Shown here: positions 1-6,608 of the stretch, one piece after another
Numbering within the stretch: position 1 is the first letter of the stretch
Layout of the letters: each line of letters opens with the position of its first letter
Source of the DNA: Nitrospirales bacterium
Lineage (GTDB): Bacteria; Nitrospirota; Nitrospiria; Nitrospirales; UBA8639
Assembly: GCA_029261305.1 (NCBI GenBank)
Contig: JAJDBO010000343.1
Span: 1-7,456, forward strand
Reading direction: 5' to 3'
Length of the DNA: 7,456 nt
The notes under the pieces: model-generated
Databases searched by the model: none
Told to the model about the DNA's origin: nothing
What the model saw: only the letters and a program-made list of their open reading frames with translations
Program-made: the position numbers and the translations under genes

Positions 1-134
1 TCGTGCCATCAACCATTCAAGAATCGGGGTTAGTTCGTCCGCATAACCTCACCCTCAATATTTCAAAAGCACAAGGCCTGCTCAACACATCATTGCTTTC
101 TGTGGAAGACGTTACTCAGCATTTTTGTCAGTAA
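1..134 (+). CDS. 3' end of a plus-strand gene, possibly dTDP-4-dehydrorhamnose reductase-like (SDR family)
   Basis: Reading from base 3, 43 codons stay open and end at TAA 132-134; the start lies outside the window. The visible tail has an RPxNxxL-x2-SK-x3-LL-x3-L-x-S-x-E pattern (RPHNLTLNISKAQGLL, then LLSVEDV). That pattern resembles the C-terminal substrate-binding end of RmlD-type NAD(P)-dependent sugar-nucleotide reductases, where an RPxNSxLxxSK stretch is followed by a short helix. The last 23 nt overlap the end of the minus-strand threonylcarbamoyl-AMP synthase gene, so the two genes converge tail to tail. The catalytic Tyr-x3-Lys and the Rossmann motif are outside the window, so the family call is tentative. 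That this is a real coding end is more likely than its exact function. Confidence 0.45.
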   Translation, partial: VPSTIQESGLVRPHNLTLNISKAQGLLNTSLLSVEDVTQHFCQ

Positions 135-771
135 GAGTTATTCCTTTATGTACGAGCACGGATTGAATCGCTTGAGACGTGATTGGCCCTTCTCGCAAAA
201 TACGGGGAGCCCCTACCAGGCTCAGGATGGTTGAGGGCAATCCTCCTGGGGAAGGTCCGCCGTCCAAGATCAAGTCTATTTCTTGCCCAAACTCTTCGAG
301 AACCTCTTGCGCCGTGGAAAGAGGGGGAAAGTTCGTTCGATTGGCACTGGTGCCCGTCATGGGTCCTGTTTCAGATAAAATGGAAAGTAATCGTTGATCG
401 CCGGGACAACGTATCCCAATCGTCCCACTTCCGCCGGTGAGGGGCACCGGAAGGTCTGATCTGGCAGGAAAAATACACGTCACCGGGCCAGGCCAAAAAT
501 GATCCAAGAGAGAAACGGCCCACGAAGGAATGGATGTCACGAAAAAATCGAGTTGGCTTCGCTCGCCGATCAACACCAACAAGGGCTTATCCGCCAAACG
601 ACCTTTTAAGGCAGCCACCCGTTCAACTGCGTCAATGGACAAGGCCGGAGCCGCAAGCGCGTAAGAACTTTCCGTGGCCACGGCCAGGATTCCACCTTGA
701 ATGGTGCACCCACGCACCTCATCGAAAAACTTGGGGGAGGGGTTAACCGAAACTGAAAGGATTTTGGCCAC
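112..771 (-). CDS. Threonylcarbamoyl-AMP synthase (TsaC/Sua5/YrdC/YwlC family)
   Basis: The 219-residue protein is a single YrdC domain. It joins L-threonine, bicarbonate and ATP into threonylcarbamoyl-adenylate, the first step of t6A formation at position 37 of ANN-decoding tRNAs, in the cytoplasm. The family KxR...SxN signature is present as K56/R58 (LKGRLADKP) and S142/N144 (TGTSANR). Other hallmarks are HFWPGPVT (91-98), TIGIRCPG (117-124), PSTI (179-182) and ILREG (191-195). The length fits the short TsaC-like form without the extra Sua5 C-terminal domain. The usual PTET motif before the conserved Tyr reads ATES here (residues 32-35). The start is GTG at 771; AAGGA at 780-776 lies 4 nt upstream and supports it. 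The gene begins 26 nt after purD and is probably cotranscribed with it. Whether it is the only t6A synthase of the cell cannot be told from here. Confidence 0.9.
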   Translation of the reverse strand: MAKILSVSVNPSPKFFDEVRGCTIQGGILAVATESSYALAAPALSIDAVERVAALKGRLADKPLLVLIGERSQLDFFVTSIPSWAVSLLDHFWPGPVTCIFPARSDLPVPLTGGSGTIGIRCPGDQRLLSILSETGPMTGTSANRTNFPPLSTAQEVLEEFGQEIDLILDGGPSPGGLPSTILSLVGAPRILREGPITSQAIQSVLVHKGITLTDKNAE

Positions 772-797
772 AAGGTCCTTGGCCGGAATGAAAATTA

Positions 798-2066
798 TTA
801 ACGCAGAACTCGATTTGCAATATCGTTTCGAAAATACTGGCCATCAAAACGAATACCCTCTAGCGACTCATAGGCTCGGCTCTTGGCTTTTGCCAAATTA
901 GGGCTCACGGCGGTCACTCCCAACACGCGTCCACCAGAGGTCACAATCTGCTCACCATTCAACGCCGTACCCGCATGAAAGACCATCGACGATTCCGAAC
1001 TGGCGATATCCGGAATTCCAGAAATTGGTATACCCGTGGAATATTTCTCTGGATACCCGCCGGAACTCATGACCACGCAGACCGCTGCTTCCAAAGACCA
1101 TTCAATGTCTAATTGATCCAGGCGATGCTCCACGACCGCTTCTAACACATCGACCAAATCGGTTTTTAATAACGGCAAGACCACTTGGGTTTCAGGATCG
1201 CCAAAGCGCGCATTGAATTCAAGAACGTAAGGCTTCCCTTCTCTCACCATCACACCCGCATAAATCACACCGAAGAATGGGCTACCCACCCGTGATAACC
1301 CTTCAATGACTGGGTGCAACACTTCCCGAATTATCGTATAGCGAAGCGCTGGGGTGGCTAATGGTGCAGGCGCATAGGCTCCCATGCCTCCGGTATTGAG
1401 CCCGGTATCGCCTTCCCCAATTCGCTTATGATCCTGCGCCGCCAGCATTGGCATGACGGTTTTCCCATCGGCAAAGGCCATCAGGGTCAATTCTTCGCCT
1501 TCAATAAATTCCTCAATGATGACACGCTGACCAGCCTCCCCAAACGCATGCTGCTCAAGCATATTGAGGACCGCAGTCGTTGCTTCCTCATGGGTTTGAG
1601 CCACCACCACGCCCTTACCCTGAGCAAGCCCATCAGCCTTGACGACAATAGGCACTGGTCGAGAATTAAGGTACTGGATTGCGGCACTGGAATTTTCAAA
1701 CGTTCGTGATTCAGCGGTGGGAATCTGTTGGCGAATCATTAAGTCCTTAGCAAAGGCTTTACTCGACTCAATGCGTGACGCATTTTTGGTGGGACCAAAG
1801 ACTTTGAGTTTGTTTTTCCGAAAGAGATCAGCGATCCCAAGAGCCAGTGGGGCTTCCGGACCAACGACTGTAAGATCGATTCGCTCGCTCTCTGCAAACT
1901 TTTGCAATCCTGAAAGATCGTTTGCGGAAATCGGCACACATGTTGCTTGTTGACTGATGCCCGCATTGCCCGGCGCACAAAATATTTTGGTCACCCGAGG
2001 GCTTTGCGCCAACTTCCACACCAGCGCATGCTCTCGCCCACCACTACCTATTACGAGGATTTTCAT
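798..2066 (-). CDS. purD: Phosphoribosylamine-glycine ligase (GAR synthetase)
   Basis: The full-length 422-residue enzyme joins 5-phosphoribosylamine and glycine, using ATP, to give glycinamide ribonucleotide, the second step of de novo purine synthesis in the cytoplasm. The N-domain opens with IGSGGREHAL (6-15) and has APGNAGIS (31-38). The ATP-grasp core shows VVKADGLAQGKGVVVA (141-156), EEFIEGEELTLM (185-196), LNTGGMGAYAP (223-233) and EFNARFGDPETQ (283-294), the last being the family signature. The C-domain has FHAGT (363-367) and GGRVLGVTA (378-386). Length is typical. ATG at 2066 is only 6 nt after the purH stop, and no clear Shine-Dalgarno precedes it, so translational coupling to purH is likely. 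No frameshift or missing key residue was seen. Confidence 0.97.
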   Translation of the reverse strand: MKILVIGSGGREHALVWKLAQSPRVTKIFCAPGNAGISQQATCVPISANDLSGLQKFAESERIDLTVVGPEAPLALGIADLFRKNKLKVFGPTKNASRIESSKAFAKDLMIRQQIPTAESRTFENSSAAIQYLNSRPVPIVVKADGLAQGKGVVVAQTHEEATTAVLNMLEQHAFGEAGQRVIIEEFIEGEELTLMAFADGKTVMPMLAAQDHKRIGEGDTGLNTGGMGAYAPAPLATPALRYTIIREVLHPVIEGLSRVGSPFFGVIYAGVMVREGKPYVLEFNARFGDPETQVVLPLLKTDLVDVLEAVVEHRLDQLDIEWSLEAAVCVVMSSGGYPEKYSTGIPISGIPDIASSESSMVFHAGTALNGEQIVTSGGRVLGVTAVSPNLAKAKSRAYESLEGIRFDGQYFRNDIANRVLR

Positions 2067-2072
2067 GAAATT

Positions 2073-3632
2073 TTAGTGACGGAAATGTCGCATTCCGGTT
2101 AACACCATGGCCAAATTGTGTTCATCGGCAGCCTTCACCACTTCTTCATCACGAATGCTACCACCTGGTTGAATCACAGTCGTAATCCCGGTCTGCGCTG
2201 CGGCATCAAGGCCATCACGAAATGGAAAAAACGCATCTGAGGCCATCACGCAACCTTTGATCGGCAGGTTTGCCTTCATTTCTGCCAATTTCACAGAATC
2301 GATACGGCTCATCTGCCCTGCCCCAATTCCTACTGTTTGAGTCGCATTGGCAAAAATGATGGCATTAGACTTCACATGCTTACAGACCTTCCAAGCAAAG
2401 GCGCAGGCGGCATACTCACTTTCACTGGGTTGACGTTTGGTAGGAACTTTCAAAGCTTTTAAGTCAGTCAACGTGCCAAGATCTCGATCTTGTAAAATTA
2501 AGCCGCCAATGATTTTTTTCAAGTCATAGCCATCTTGGGTTTGACATTGGAGTGACCCAACTTCCAACAACCGCAAGTCCTTTTTTCGTTTCAATTCGGC
2601 CAAGGCATCCTCGGTAAATTCAGGAGCAATGAGGACCTCAACAAAGGTCGACGTCACTTCTTTCGCCATCGTTAAATCCACAGGTCGATTGCAGGCAATC
2701 ACACCCCCGAAAGCTGAGATTGGATCCGTTTCCCGAGCCCGCACATAGGCATTCACTGGGCTCATTCCCAAAGCCACGCCACACGGATTATTGTGTTTGA
2801 TAATCACGACCGCCGTTTCATCAAACTCCTTGACGAGTTCCAGCGCAGAATTAGAGTCCAAGTAATTGTTGTACGACATGGCTTTGCCGTGCAGTTGCTT
2901 GGCACCGGAAATCGAGGGCTCGGTCGCGCCGACCTCACGATAAAACGCCCCTTCCTGATGAGGGTTTTCGCCATAGCGCAGAATCTCTGCTCGTTCATAG
3001 GTAAGCGAAAACCGTGCGGGAAATTTCTCTGCGCCACCTTCGGCATTCTGTTCACTCAAATAATTAGCAATCAAGCCGTCGTAGCGAGAGGTATGCTGAA
3101 AAACCTTTTGTGCCAATTCTCGTCGAAGCGAGGAGGGAACAGTGCCCGACTTCAAGGCCTCCAACACACGACAATAATCCCCAGGGTCAACCACCACCAA
3201 CACATCTTCGTGATTCTTCGCAGCGGAGCGCAGCATGGAAGGACCACCAATATCAATATTTTCAATGGCATTCTCAAAGGTACAATCCGGCTTGGCGATT
3301 GCCGATTCGAAGGGATAAAGATTTACGACCACTACATCAATGGGAGCAATGCCCTGTTCTTGCATTTGCTGGACATGATCCGGCTTGCCCCGACGCCCAA
3401 GTAGGCCACCATGAATCTTCGGATGGAGGGTCTTCACACGTCCCTCAAGAATTTCCGGAGAGCCGGTATGCGAGGACACATCCGTCACCTCAAGACCTGC
3501 CTCACGCAACGCCTTGGCCGTTCCACCGGTAGAAAGAATCGACGCGCCTAACTCCGCCAATCCTTTGGCAATTTCTACAATCCCTGTCTTGTCCGACACG
3601 CTGATTAATGCATGGTTCAGTCTGCCCATCAT
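2073..3632 (-). CDS. purH: Bifunctional AICAR formyltransferase / IMP cyclohydrolase
   Basis: The full-length 519-residue enzyme performs the last two steps of IMP synthesis: 10-formyl-THF-dependent formylation of AICAR, then ring closure. The N-terminal MGS-like cyclohydrolase domain (about 1-200) shows SVSDKTG (11-17), STGGTA (34-39), [17 protein letters not shown] (62-78) and DIGGPSMLR (127-135). The transformylase domain has LRYGENPHQ (218-226), the catalytic Lys-His pair K279/H280 in [12 protein letters not shown] (422-425), [10 protein letters not shown] (437-446), [10 protein letters not shown] (465-474) and IQPGGSIRD (487-495). Two adjacent ATG codons lie at 3632 and 3629. AAAGGGAA (3642-3635) leaves 4 nt to the first and 7 nt to the second, so the second may be used as much as the first. 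It is the first gene of the purH-purD-tsaC-like unit and diverges from the sigma-factor gene. Confidence 0.97.
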   Translation of the reverse strand: MMGRLNHALISVSDKTGIVEIAKGLAELGASILSTGGTAKALREAGLEVTDVSSHTGSPEILEGRVKTLHPKIHGGLLGRRGKPDHVQQMQEQGIAPIDVVVVNLYPFESAIAKPDCTFENAIENIDIGGPSMLRSAAKNHEDVLVVVDPGDYCRVLEALKSGTVPSSLRRELAQKVFQHTSRYDGLIANYLSEQNAEGGAEKFPARFSLTYERAEILRYGENPHQEGAFYREVGATEPSISGAKQLHGKAMSYNNYLDSNSALELVKEFDETAVVIIKHNNPCGVALGMSPVNAYVRARETDPISAFGGVIACNRPVDLTMAKEVTSTFVEVLIAPEFTEDALAELKRKKDLRLLEVGSLQCQTQDGYDLKKIIGGLILQDRDLGTLTDLKALKVPTKRQPSESEYAACAFAWKVCKHVKSNAIIFANATQTVGIGAGQMSRIDSVKLAEMKANLPIKGCVMASDAFFPFRDGLDAAAQTGITTVIQPGGSIRDEEVVKAADEHNLAMVLTGMRHFRH

Positions 3633-3634
3633 GG

Positions 3635-3642
3635 TTCCCTTT
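3635..3642 (-). promoter_or_regulatory. Ribosome binding site of purH before tandem ATG codons
   Basis: The minus strand reads AAAGGGAA followed by CC and then ATGATG. The GGG core is 4 nt from the first ATG and 7 nt from the second. The second spacing is closer to the usual optimum, so the true N-terminus could be one residue shorter than annotated. Confidence 0.5.
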
Positions 3643-3746
3643 ATGATTGAGATAGCTTGAATATTAGTAAAGTTGGAGAACGGGAGCTTAGCAAATGAAA
3701 TGGGAAGAGTTCAACGAAGACCAGCGCCAATCGGTAGGAGCCCCAA

Positions 3747-3753
3747 GGAACCT
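3747..3753 (+). promoter_or_regulatory. GGAACCT, possible ECF-type -35 element upstream of the sigma operon
   Basis: GGAAC is the common -35 core of many ECF sigma promoters. This copy lies 58 nt before ATG 3805. The same heptamer occurs upstream of the RTX-like gene at 6502-6508, which would fit autoregulation and a shared regulon. No matching -10 element is seen at the usual 16-17 nt spacing, and GGAACC also occurs by chance at the purH ribosome binding site. The call is speculative. Confidence 0.2.
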
Positions 3754-3778
3754 GAGCTAGCCTAAAGAAAAGGGGAAA

Positions 3779-3806
3779 TTGAAAAATTTTCCATTCTGAG
3801 TAAGAT
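3779..3806 (+). promoter_or_regulatory. Possible housekeeping promoter overlapping the upstream ATG of the sigma gene
   Basis: TTGAAA (3779-3784, 5 of 6 against TTGACA) is followed, after 16 nt, by TAAGAT (3801-3806, 4 of 6 against TATAAT). Transcription from it would start near 3813, downstream of ATG 3805, and would force initiation at ATG 3853. The match is moderate and was read by eye only. Confidence 0.28.
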
Positions 3807-4419
3807 GCGATACAGTGCATTTTCGGCTGCATATGACCCTTCAAAAACCTCCATGCCAACATTTCAAACACCAGACAAAGAAGATGAATATCGCGGCCTC
3901 ATTAGCCAAATGGCCCAGGGCAAGGAAGCCGCGTTGATGTCGTTTTATCGAATTTTTGAACCGAAAATTTTCGCTTTTTCGAAAATTCGTTTAAACGATT
4001 CTCAGGAAGCCGCCGACTTACTCCATGAAGTTATGTGGGAAATCTGGCGAAGTGCAGGGCGTTTTGAAGGACGCTCTTCTGTCACCAGCTGGGTCTTTGG
4101 CATCGCTCACCACAAAGTCATTGATCGCATTCGTAGTAAGAGCAGACACCAAGCCGAGCCGCTGGAGACTGCACCTGAAATAGAATCCGACCAGGACTTG
4201 GAGGTTCTCATTACAAAAAAACAAATGGGCGAGCACCTCCAACGATGCCTAGAAAGACTCTCAGACGACCATCGACAAGTCGTCCATTTAGCCTTTTTTG
4301 AAGATCTCTCGTACAGAGAAATTAGTGAAATCGTTGGTAGTCCGGAGGGTACGTTGAAGGCAAGAATGTTTCATGCCAAACAAGCGTTAAAACGTTGCCT
4401 TTCGAGGCGAATTAAATAA
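3805..4419 (+). CDS. ECF-family RNA polymerase sigma factor
   Basis: Counted from ATG 3805 the protein has 204 residues; from ATG 3853 it has 188. It is a two-domain sigma-70 factor that directs RNA polymerase to a small regulon. Region 2 covers about residues 44-112 and includes EAADLLHEVMWEIW (68-81, the core-binding helix) and SSVTSWVFGIAHHKVIDRIR (91-110, the -10 recognition part). Region 4 covers about 145-200, with LSYREISEIVGSPEGTLKAR (168-187) as the helix-turn-helix for the -35 element. No region 3 or N-terminal region 1 is present, as is usual for ECF factors. The start is uncertain: ATG 3805 has only a weak GAG upstream, while ATG 3853 has no Shine-Dalgarno but gives a more typical N-terminus (MPTFQTPDKEDEYRGL) and would fit the promoter suggested at 3779-3806. 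The ZAS anti-sigma gene begins 14 nt downstream, so the two form a cognate pair by position. The specific ECF group was not assigned. Confidence 0.92.
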   Translation: MRYSAFSAAYDPSKTSMPTFQTPDKEDEYRGLISQMAQGKEAALMSFYRIFEPKIFAFSKIRLNDSQEAADLLHEVMWEIWRSAGRFEGRSSVTSWVFGIAHHKVIDRIRSKSRHQAEPLETAPEIESDQDLEVLITKKQMGEHLQRCLERLSDDHRQVVHLAFFEDLSYREISEIVGSPEGTLKARMFHAKQALKRCLSRRIK

Positions 4420-4433
4420 AGGTCCCCGAAGTT

Positions 4434-5045
4434 ATGAGCCCTGATCATCAAAATTCCTCACATCCCGACGAGTTATTGCCTTGGTATGTAAACCAAACGC
4501 TCTCGGCTCAAGAGCAACGTGAGGTTGAGGACCATCTTCACAACTGCGCCCGCTGCCAACAAGAAATTTCGTTACTTCAACACATGCGGGAAGAAGTCCA
4601 AGCCACACCCCTGGATTTGCCTGGAGAATTGGGACTAAAACGGTTGCTCTCGGAAATCAACACACAACAATTCCCTCCTCAACGCCAACATCCGGTTCAA
4701 TCTCCCACGTGGTGGAAGACCCTTGCGATCGCGGCCTCATTCATTATTGTGGCGCAGGCTGGCTTATTGATGAACGCGTACTTTTTCTCAAAACCCATGG
4801 TCCTTTTGTCAGGTCCACAGAATGATGGTATCGTCCTTCAAATCACTTTCCTCCCCACTGTTACAGAAGGAAAAATGCGAGAAACCTTACTCGCCATTGA
4901 AGGCACCGTGATCGATGGTCCAGGACAATTGGGAATCTATCGCATTCGCCTGAACCTTTCACCAAGCAATCAAAAAGAGATTAAAGGGGCTATCGCGTAC
5001 CTTAAGCAACACACCACAGTCATCGGACATGTTGCCCAGGAGTAG
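4434..5045 (+). CDS. Transmembrane zinc-binding (ZAS, zf-HC2) anti-sigma factor with extracytoplasmic prodomain-like domain
   Basis: This 203-residue protein probably holds the adjacent ECF sigma factor inactive at the membrane. The cytoplasmic N-terminus has the ZAS motif H34-x3-C38-x2-C41 (HLHNCARC), and H10 lies at the spacing expected of the fourth zinc ligand. It begins with the LLPWYVNQTLSAQEQREVEDH pattern typical of these proteins, split here at LLPWYVN (14-20) and EVEDHL (30-35). One membrane helix covers about 94-118, led by WW. The C-terminal part (about 131-203) should face the periplasm. It reads as strand (IVLQITFLP), helix (TEGKMRETLLAIE), DGPG turn, strand (LGIYRIRLN), helix (SNQKEIKGAIAYLKQ), strand (TTVIGHV). 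That layout resembles the small ferredoxin-like fold of subtilase propeptides, and the next gene encodes a subtilase. ATG 4434 has AAAGG 11 nt upstream, or GAAG close by. The anti-sigma role is strong; the propeptide-like call is a pattern judgement. Confidence 0.88.
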   Translation: MSPDHQNSSHPDELLPWYVNQTLSAQEQREVEDHLHNCARCQQEISLLQHMREEVQATPLDLPGELGLKRLLSEINTQQFPPQRQHPVQSPTWWKTLAIAASFIIVAQAGLLMNAYFFSKPMVLLSGPQNDGIVLQITFLPTVTEGKMRETLLAIEGTVIDGPGQLGIYRIRLNLSPSNQKEIKGAIAYLKQHTTVIGHVAQE

Positions 5046-5069
5046 ACGAATATATTAATAGAAAAACCT

Positions 5070-6299
5070 ATGAGCCGTTACCTAAGAACATTTCCTCTTC
5101 TGTTACTCGGAGGCACTCTTCTCCTTGTTGGCATCTCTTGCGCCCAAGCTGTACCGAAATCTTCCCCTGACACCCTATCGCAGACAATCATCCAACAGGC
5201 CGGAATCGACCTCGATATGCTTGAGCCAGATGAAGTCTGCGTGATCAATGCCACGGCAGAAGAAACGAAACAACTCGACCAATTCGCCACGACCCGAGGG
5301 TACACCAAGAAAAAGCGTCGCATCCTAGATGGCCTTGGCGTAGTCATGAGTATTTTTAAAATTCCACCGGGGCAAACCGTCTACGAAGGTATTGCCGAAT
5401 TCCGTGAAGCGTTTCCTTCACTTGCCATAGACGCCAATCATCGCTACCACATCCAAGGGATCCACCGTCAAATTGCCCCGCACCATTATGGACGGCAACT
5501 CGTAGGCTGGGATGAACAAGCCCTTCGTTGCGGCACGGCCCCTCTCAACATTGGAATGATCGATACAGGAATCGAGACCAACCATCCATTGTTACAACAC
5601 CACCTCATTCAGACACAATCCTTCCTTTCAAAGGACACCCGATTTGCGCCACAGATTCATGGCACGACAGTGGCTATTCAATTAGTAGGGAGTTCTCCTT
5701 CTATGACCCATGGCATGCTGCCAAACGCCAGGCTCTTTGTAGCTGAAACGTTTCGAGAAAGATCTTCTCAACAGGTCGAAGCCACGACATGGAGTATTGT
5801 GCGAGCCTTAGATTGGTTAATTTCTGAAAAGATCCACGTAATTAATATGAGTCTCGGTGGGCCGAATAATGCGTTATTGTCCTTTGCCATTACTCATACG
5901 TTACAGCAAAACATTTCAATCATCGCCGCTGCGGGAAACTTAGGGCCGGAGGGACATGCCGTATTCCCGGCAGCCCAAGAAGGAGTCATTGCCGTCACCG
6001 CATTAGATGCGAAACTCAATCCCTATCTTCACGCCAACCGTGGAAATTATATCTCGTTGTCTGCTCCAGGCGTTGATATTTGGGTGCCAGATGGAAATGG
6101 GCCAGGTCTCTTTCACTCAGGCACTTCTTATGCTACCCCCTTTGTCACCACAGCCGCCGCAATTCTCAAACAGTCTCACACCCAATGGACACCCAACCAA
6201 GTCGCACAACAGCTCGCGAAGGATGCATTAGATCTCGGGAAAGCTGGGAAAGACCGTGTGTACGGTTGGGGTCTCGTGCAAATTCCCAAACACTGCTAA
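5070..6299 (+). CDS. Exported subtilisin-like serine protease (peptidase family S8) with N-terminal prodomain
   Basis: The protein has 409 residues. The N-terminus is an export signal: MSRYLR, a hydrophobic run (LLLLGGTLLLVGIS), then AQA before V28 as a signal peptidase I site. C24 could alternatively make it a lipoprotein, but GIS is a poor lipobox. A prodomain of about 54-128 precedes the catalytic domain (about 158-405). The catalytic triad is intact: D165 in IGMIDTGIE, H197 in IHGTTVA and S353 in HSGTSYATP, with oxyanion N290 in AAAGNLGPEG. SLGG (261-264) follows the substrate-binding strand. There is no C-terminal extension and the last residue is Cys409. The gene starts 24 nt after the anti-sigma gene with only a weak AGAAAA ribosome site, so it is probably coupled to that gene. 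It should be a periplasmic or surface endopeptidase. The natural substrate is unknown; the anti-sigma sensor domain or the downstream RTX-like protein are candidates by position. Confidence 0.93.
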   Translation: MSRYLRTFPLLLLGGTLLLVGISCAQAVPKSSPDTLSQTIIQQAGIDLDMLEPDEVCVINATAEETKQLDQFATTRGYTKKKRRILDGLGVVMSIFKIPPGQTVYEGIAEFREAFPSLAIDANHRYHIQGIHRQIAPHHYGRQLVGWDEQALRCGTAPLNIGMIDTGIETNHPLLQHHLIQTQSFLSKDTRFAPQIHGTTVAIQLVGSSPSMTHGMLPNARLFVAETFRERSSQQVEATTWSIVRALDWLISEKIHVINMSLGGPNNALLSFAITHTLQQNISIIAAAGNLGPEGHAVFPAAQEGVIAVTALDAKLNPYLHANRGNYISLSAPGVDIWVPDGNGPGLFHSGTSYATPFVTTAAAILKQSHTQWTPNQVAQQLAKDALDLGKAGKDRVYGWGLVQIPKHC

Positions 6300-6363
6300 T
6301 CGTTTCTCAGCCTTCCGCTCCTATCCCTTCTCATTCCATCAATACAAGACATATACTCCCGTC

Positions 6364-6376
6364 GTTTCAAAGAAAC
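6364..6376 (+). terminator. Weak inverted repeat, doubtful terminator after the protease gene
   Basis: GTTTC-AAA-GAAAC forms a perfect 5-bp stem with a 3-nt loop. A T run starts only 13 nt downstream (6389-6395), which is too far for a normal intrinsic terminator, and the stem is short. It is listed because it is the only hairpin found in the gap. Confidence 0.12.
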
Positions 6377-6501
6377 TCGTTCGATTAATTTTTTGCATTT
6401 CTGTGAGCCATAGGACTGATGTTTTTTCATTTCCCCCACTCGTTTTCCTAACCATCTAGCACAAATTAAGAAGAATACAAAAAACTGACAACCATTTCCT
6501 G

Positions 6502-6508
6502 GGAACCT
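6502..6508 (+). promoter_or_regulatory. GGAACCT, possible ECF-type -35 element upstream of the RTX-like gene
   Basis: This heptamer is identical to the one upstream of the sigma operon at 3747-3753. Over the 24 positions that follow from the first G, the two sites share 14 bases, including CT at positions 16-17 and AGA at 20-22. It would place a transcription start near 6535-6540 and leave a leader of about 70 nt. The -10 partner is not obvious: CTAGAC lies too near for a standard spacer. Speculative. Confidence 0.22.
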
Positions 6509-6595
6509 TCGACCTACTCTAGACACTGCACACAGCACCAAATTTGCAGACGTCAATGATGCACAACTTACAGTACAAATCTTGGTCATTTTCAA

Positions 6596-6603
6596 AAGGA
6601 GGG
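6596..6603 (+). promoter_or_regulatory. Strong ribosome binding site of the RTX-like gene
   Basis: AAGGAGGG is a near-complete complement of the 16S rRNA 3' tail and sits 5 nt before ATG 6609. It is the strongest ribosome site in the window and fixes the start of the last gene. It suggests high translation, in contrast to the weak sites of the three preceding genes. Confidence 0.85.
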
Positions 6604-6608
6604 TCGTT

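Larger units (their letters stand above)
3633..3804. other. Divergent intergenic region between purH and the ECF sigma gene
   Basis: This 172-nt stretch separates two genes that are transcribed away from each other and should hold promoters for both. On the plus strand there is a possible housekeeping promoter at its right edge and a GGAACCT heptamer at 3747-3753; both are listed separately. On the minus strand the best -10-like hexamer is TAATAT about 30 nt before purH, but it has no good -35 at normal distance, so no purH promoter is called. No riboswitch-like structure or PurR-type operator was recognised. Confidence 0.6.
6300..6608. other. 309-nt non-coding gap between the protease and the RTX-like gene
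   Basis: No convincing plus-strand gene is present. The stretch is relatively A/T-rich with several T runs (6389-6395 and 6422-6427). A short perfect inverted repeat lies at 6364-6376. A GGAACCT heptamer lies at 6502-6508, about 100 nt before the next start, and a very strong ribosome binding site lies at 6596-6603. It probably holds the end of the sigma/anti-sigma/protease transcript and a separate promoter for the RTX-like gene, but no textbook intrinsic terminator and no housekeeping promoter with good -35 and -10 hexamers could be identified. Confidence 0.6.

Noticed and set aside
2793..3404. A 203-codon plus-strand open frame inside purH
   Set aside because: It lies opposite the conserved purH coding sequence, whose motifs are all intact; it is a reading-frame shadow.
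3110..3532. A 140-codon plus-strand open frame inside purH
   Set aside because: Pro/His/Arg-rich shadow of the real gene, with no own ribosome site considered credible.
3774..3792. A short A/T-rich inverted repeat (GGAAA...TTTCC) near the sigma promoter
   Set aside because: Only five base pairs, and it overlaps a -35-like sequence; too weak to call an operator or terminator.
3747..3799. GGAACCT (3747) paired with TCTGA (3795) as a SigE-type promoter
   Set aside because: The two parts are over 40 nt apart, far beyond the 16-17 nt spacing of such promoters.
3641..3871. A 76-codon minus-strand open frame over the purH/sigma intergenic region
   Set aside because: It overlaps the start of the sigma gene and the likely promoters, and the product has no recognisable features beyond chance hydrophobic stretches.
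5070..5153. Lipoprotein reading of the protease signal (Cys24)
   Set aside because: The residues before Cys24 are V-G-I-S, with Gly at the position where Leu is expected, whereas AQA directly after gives a good signal peptidase I site. Kept only as an alternative.
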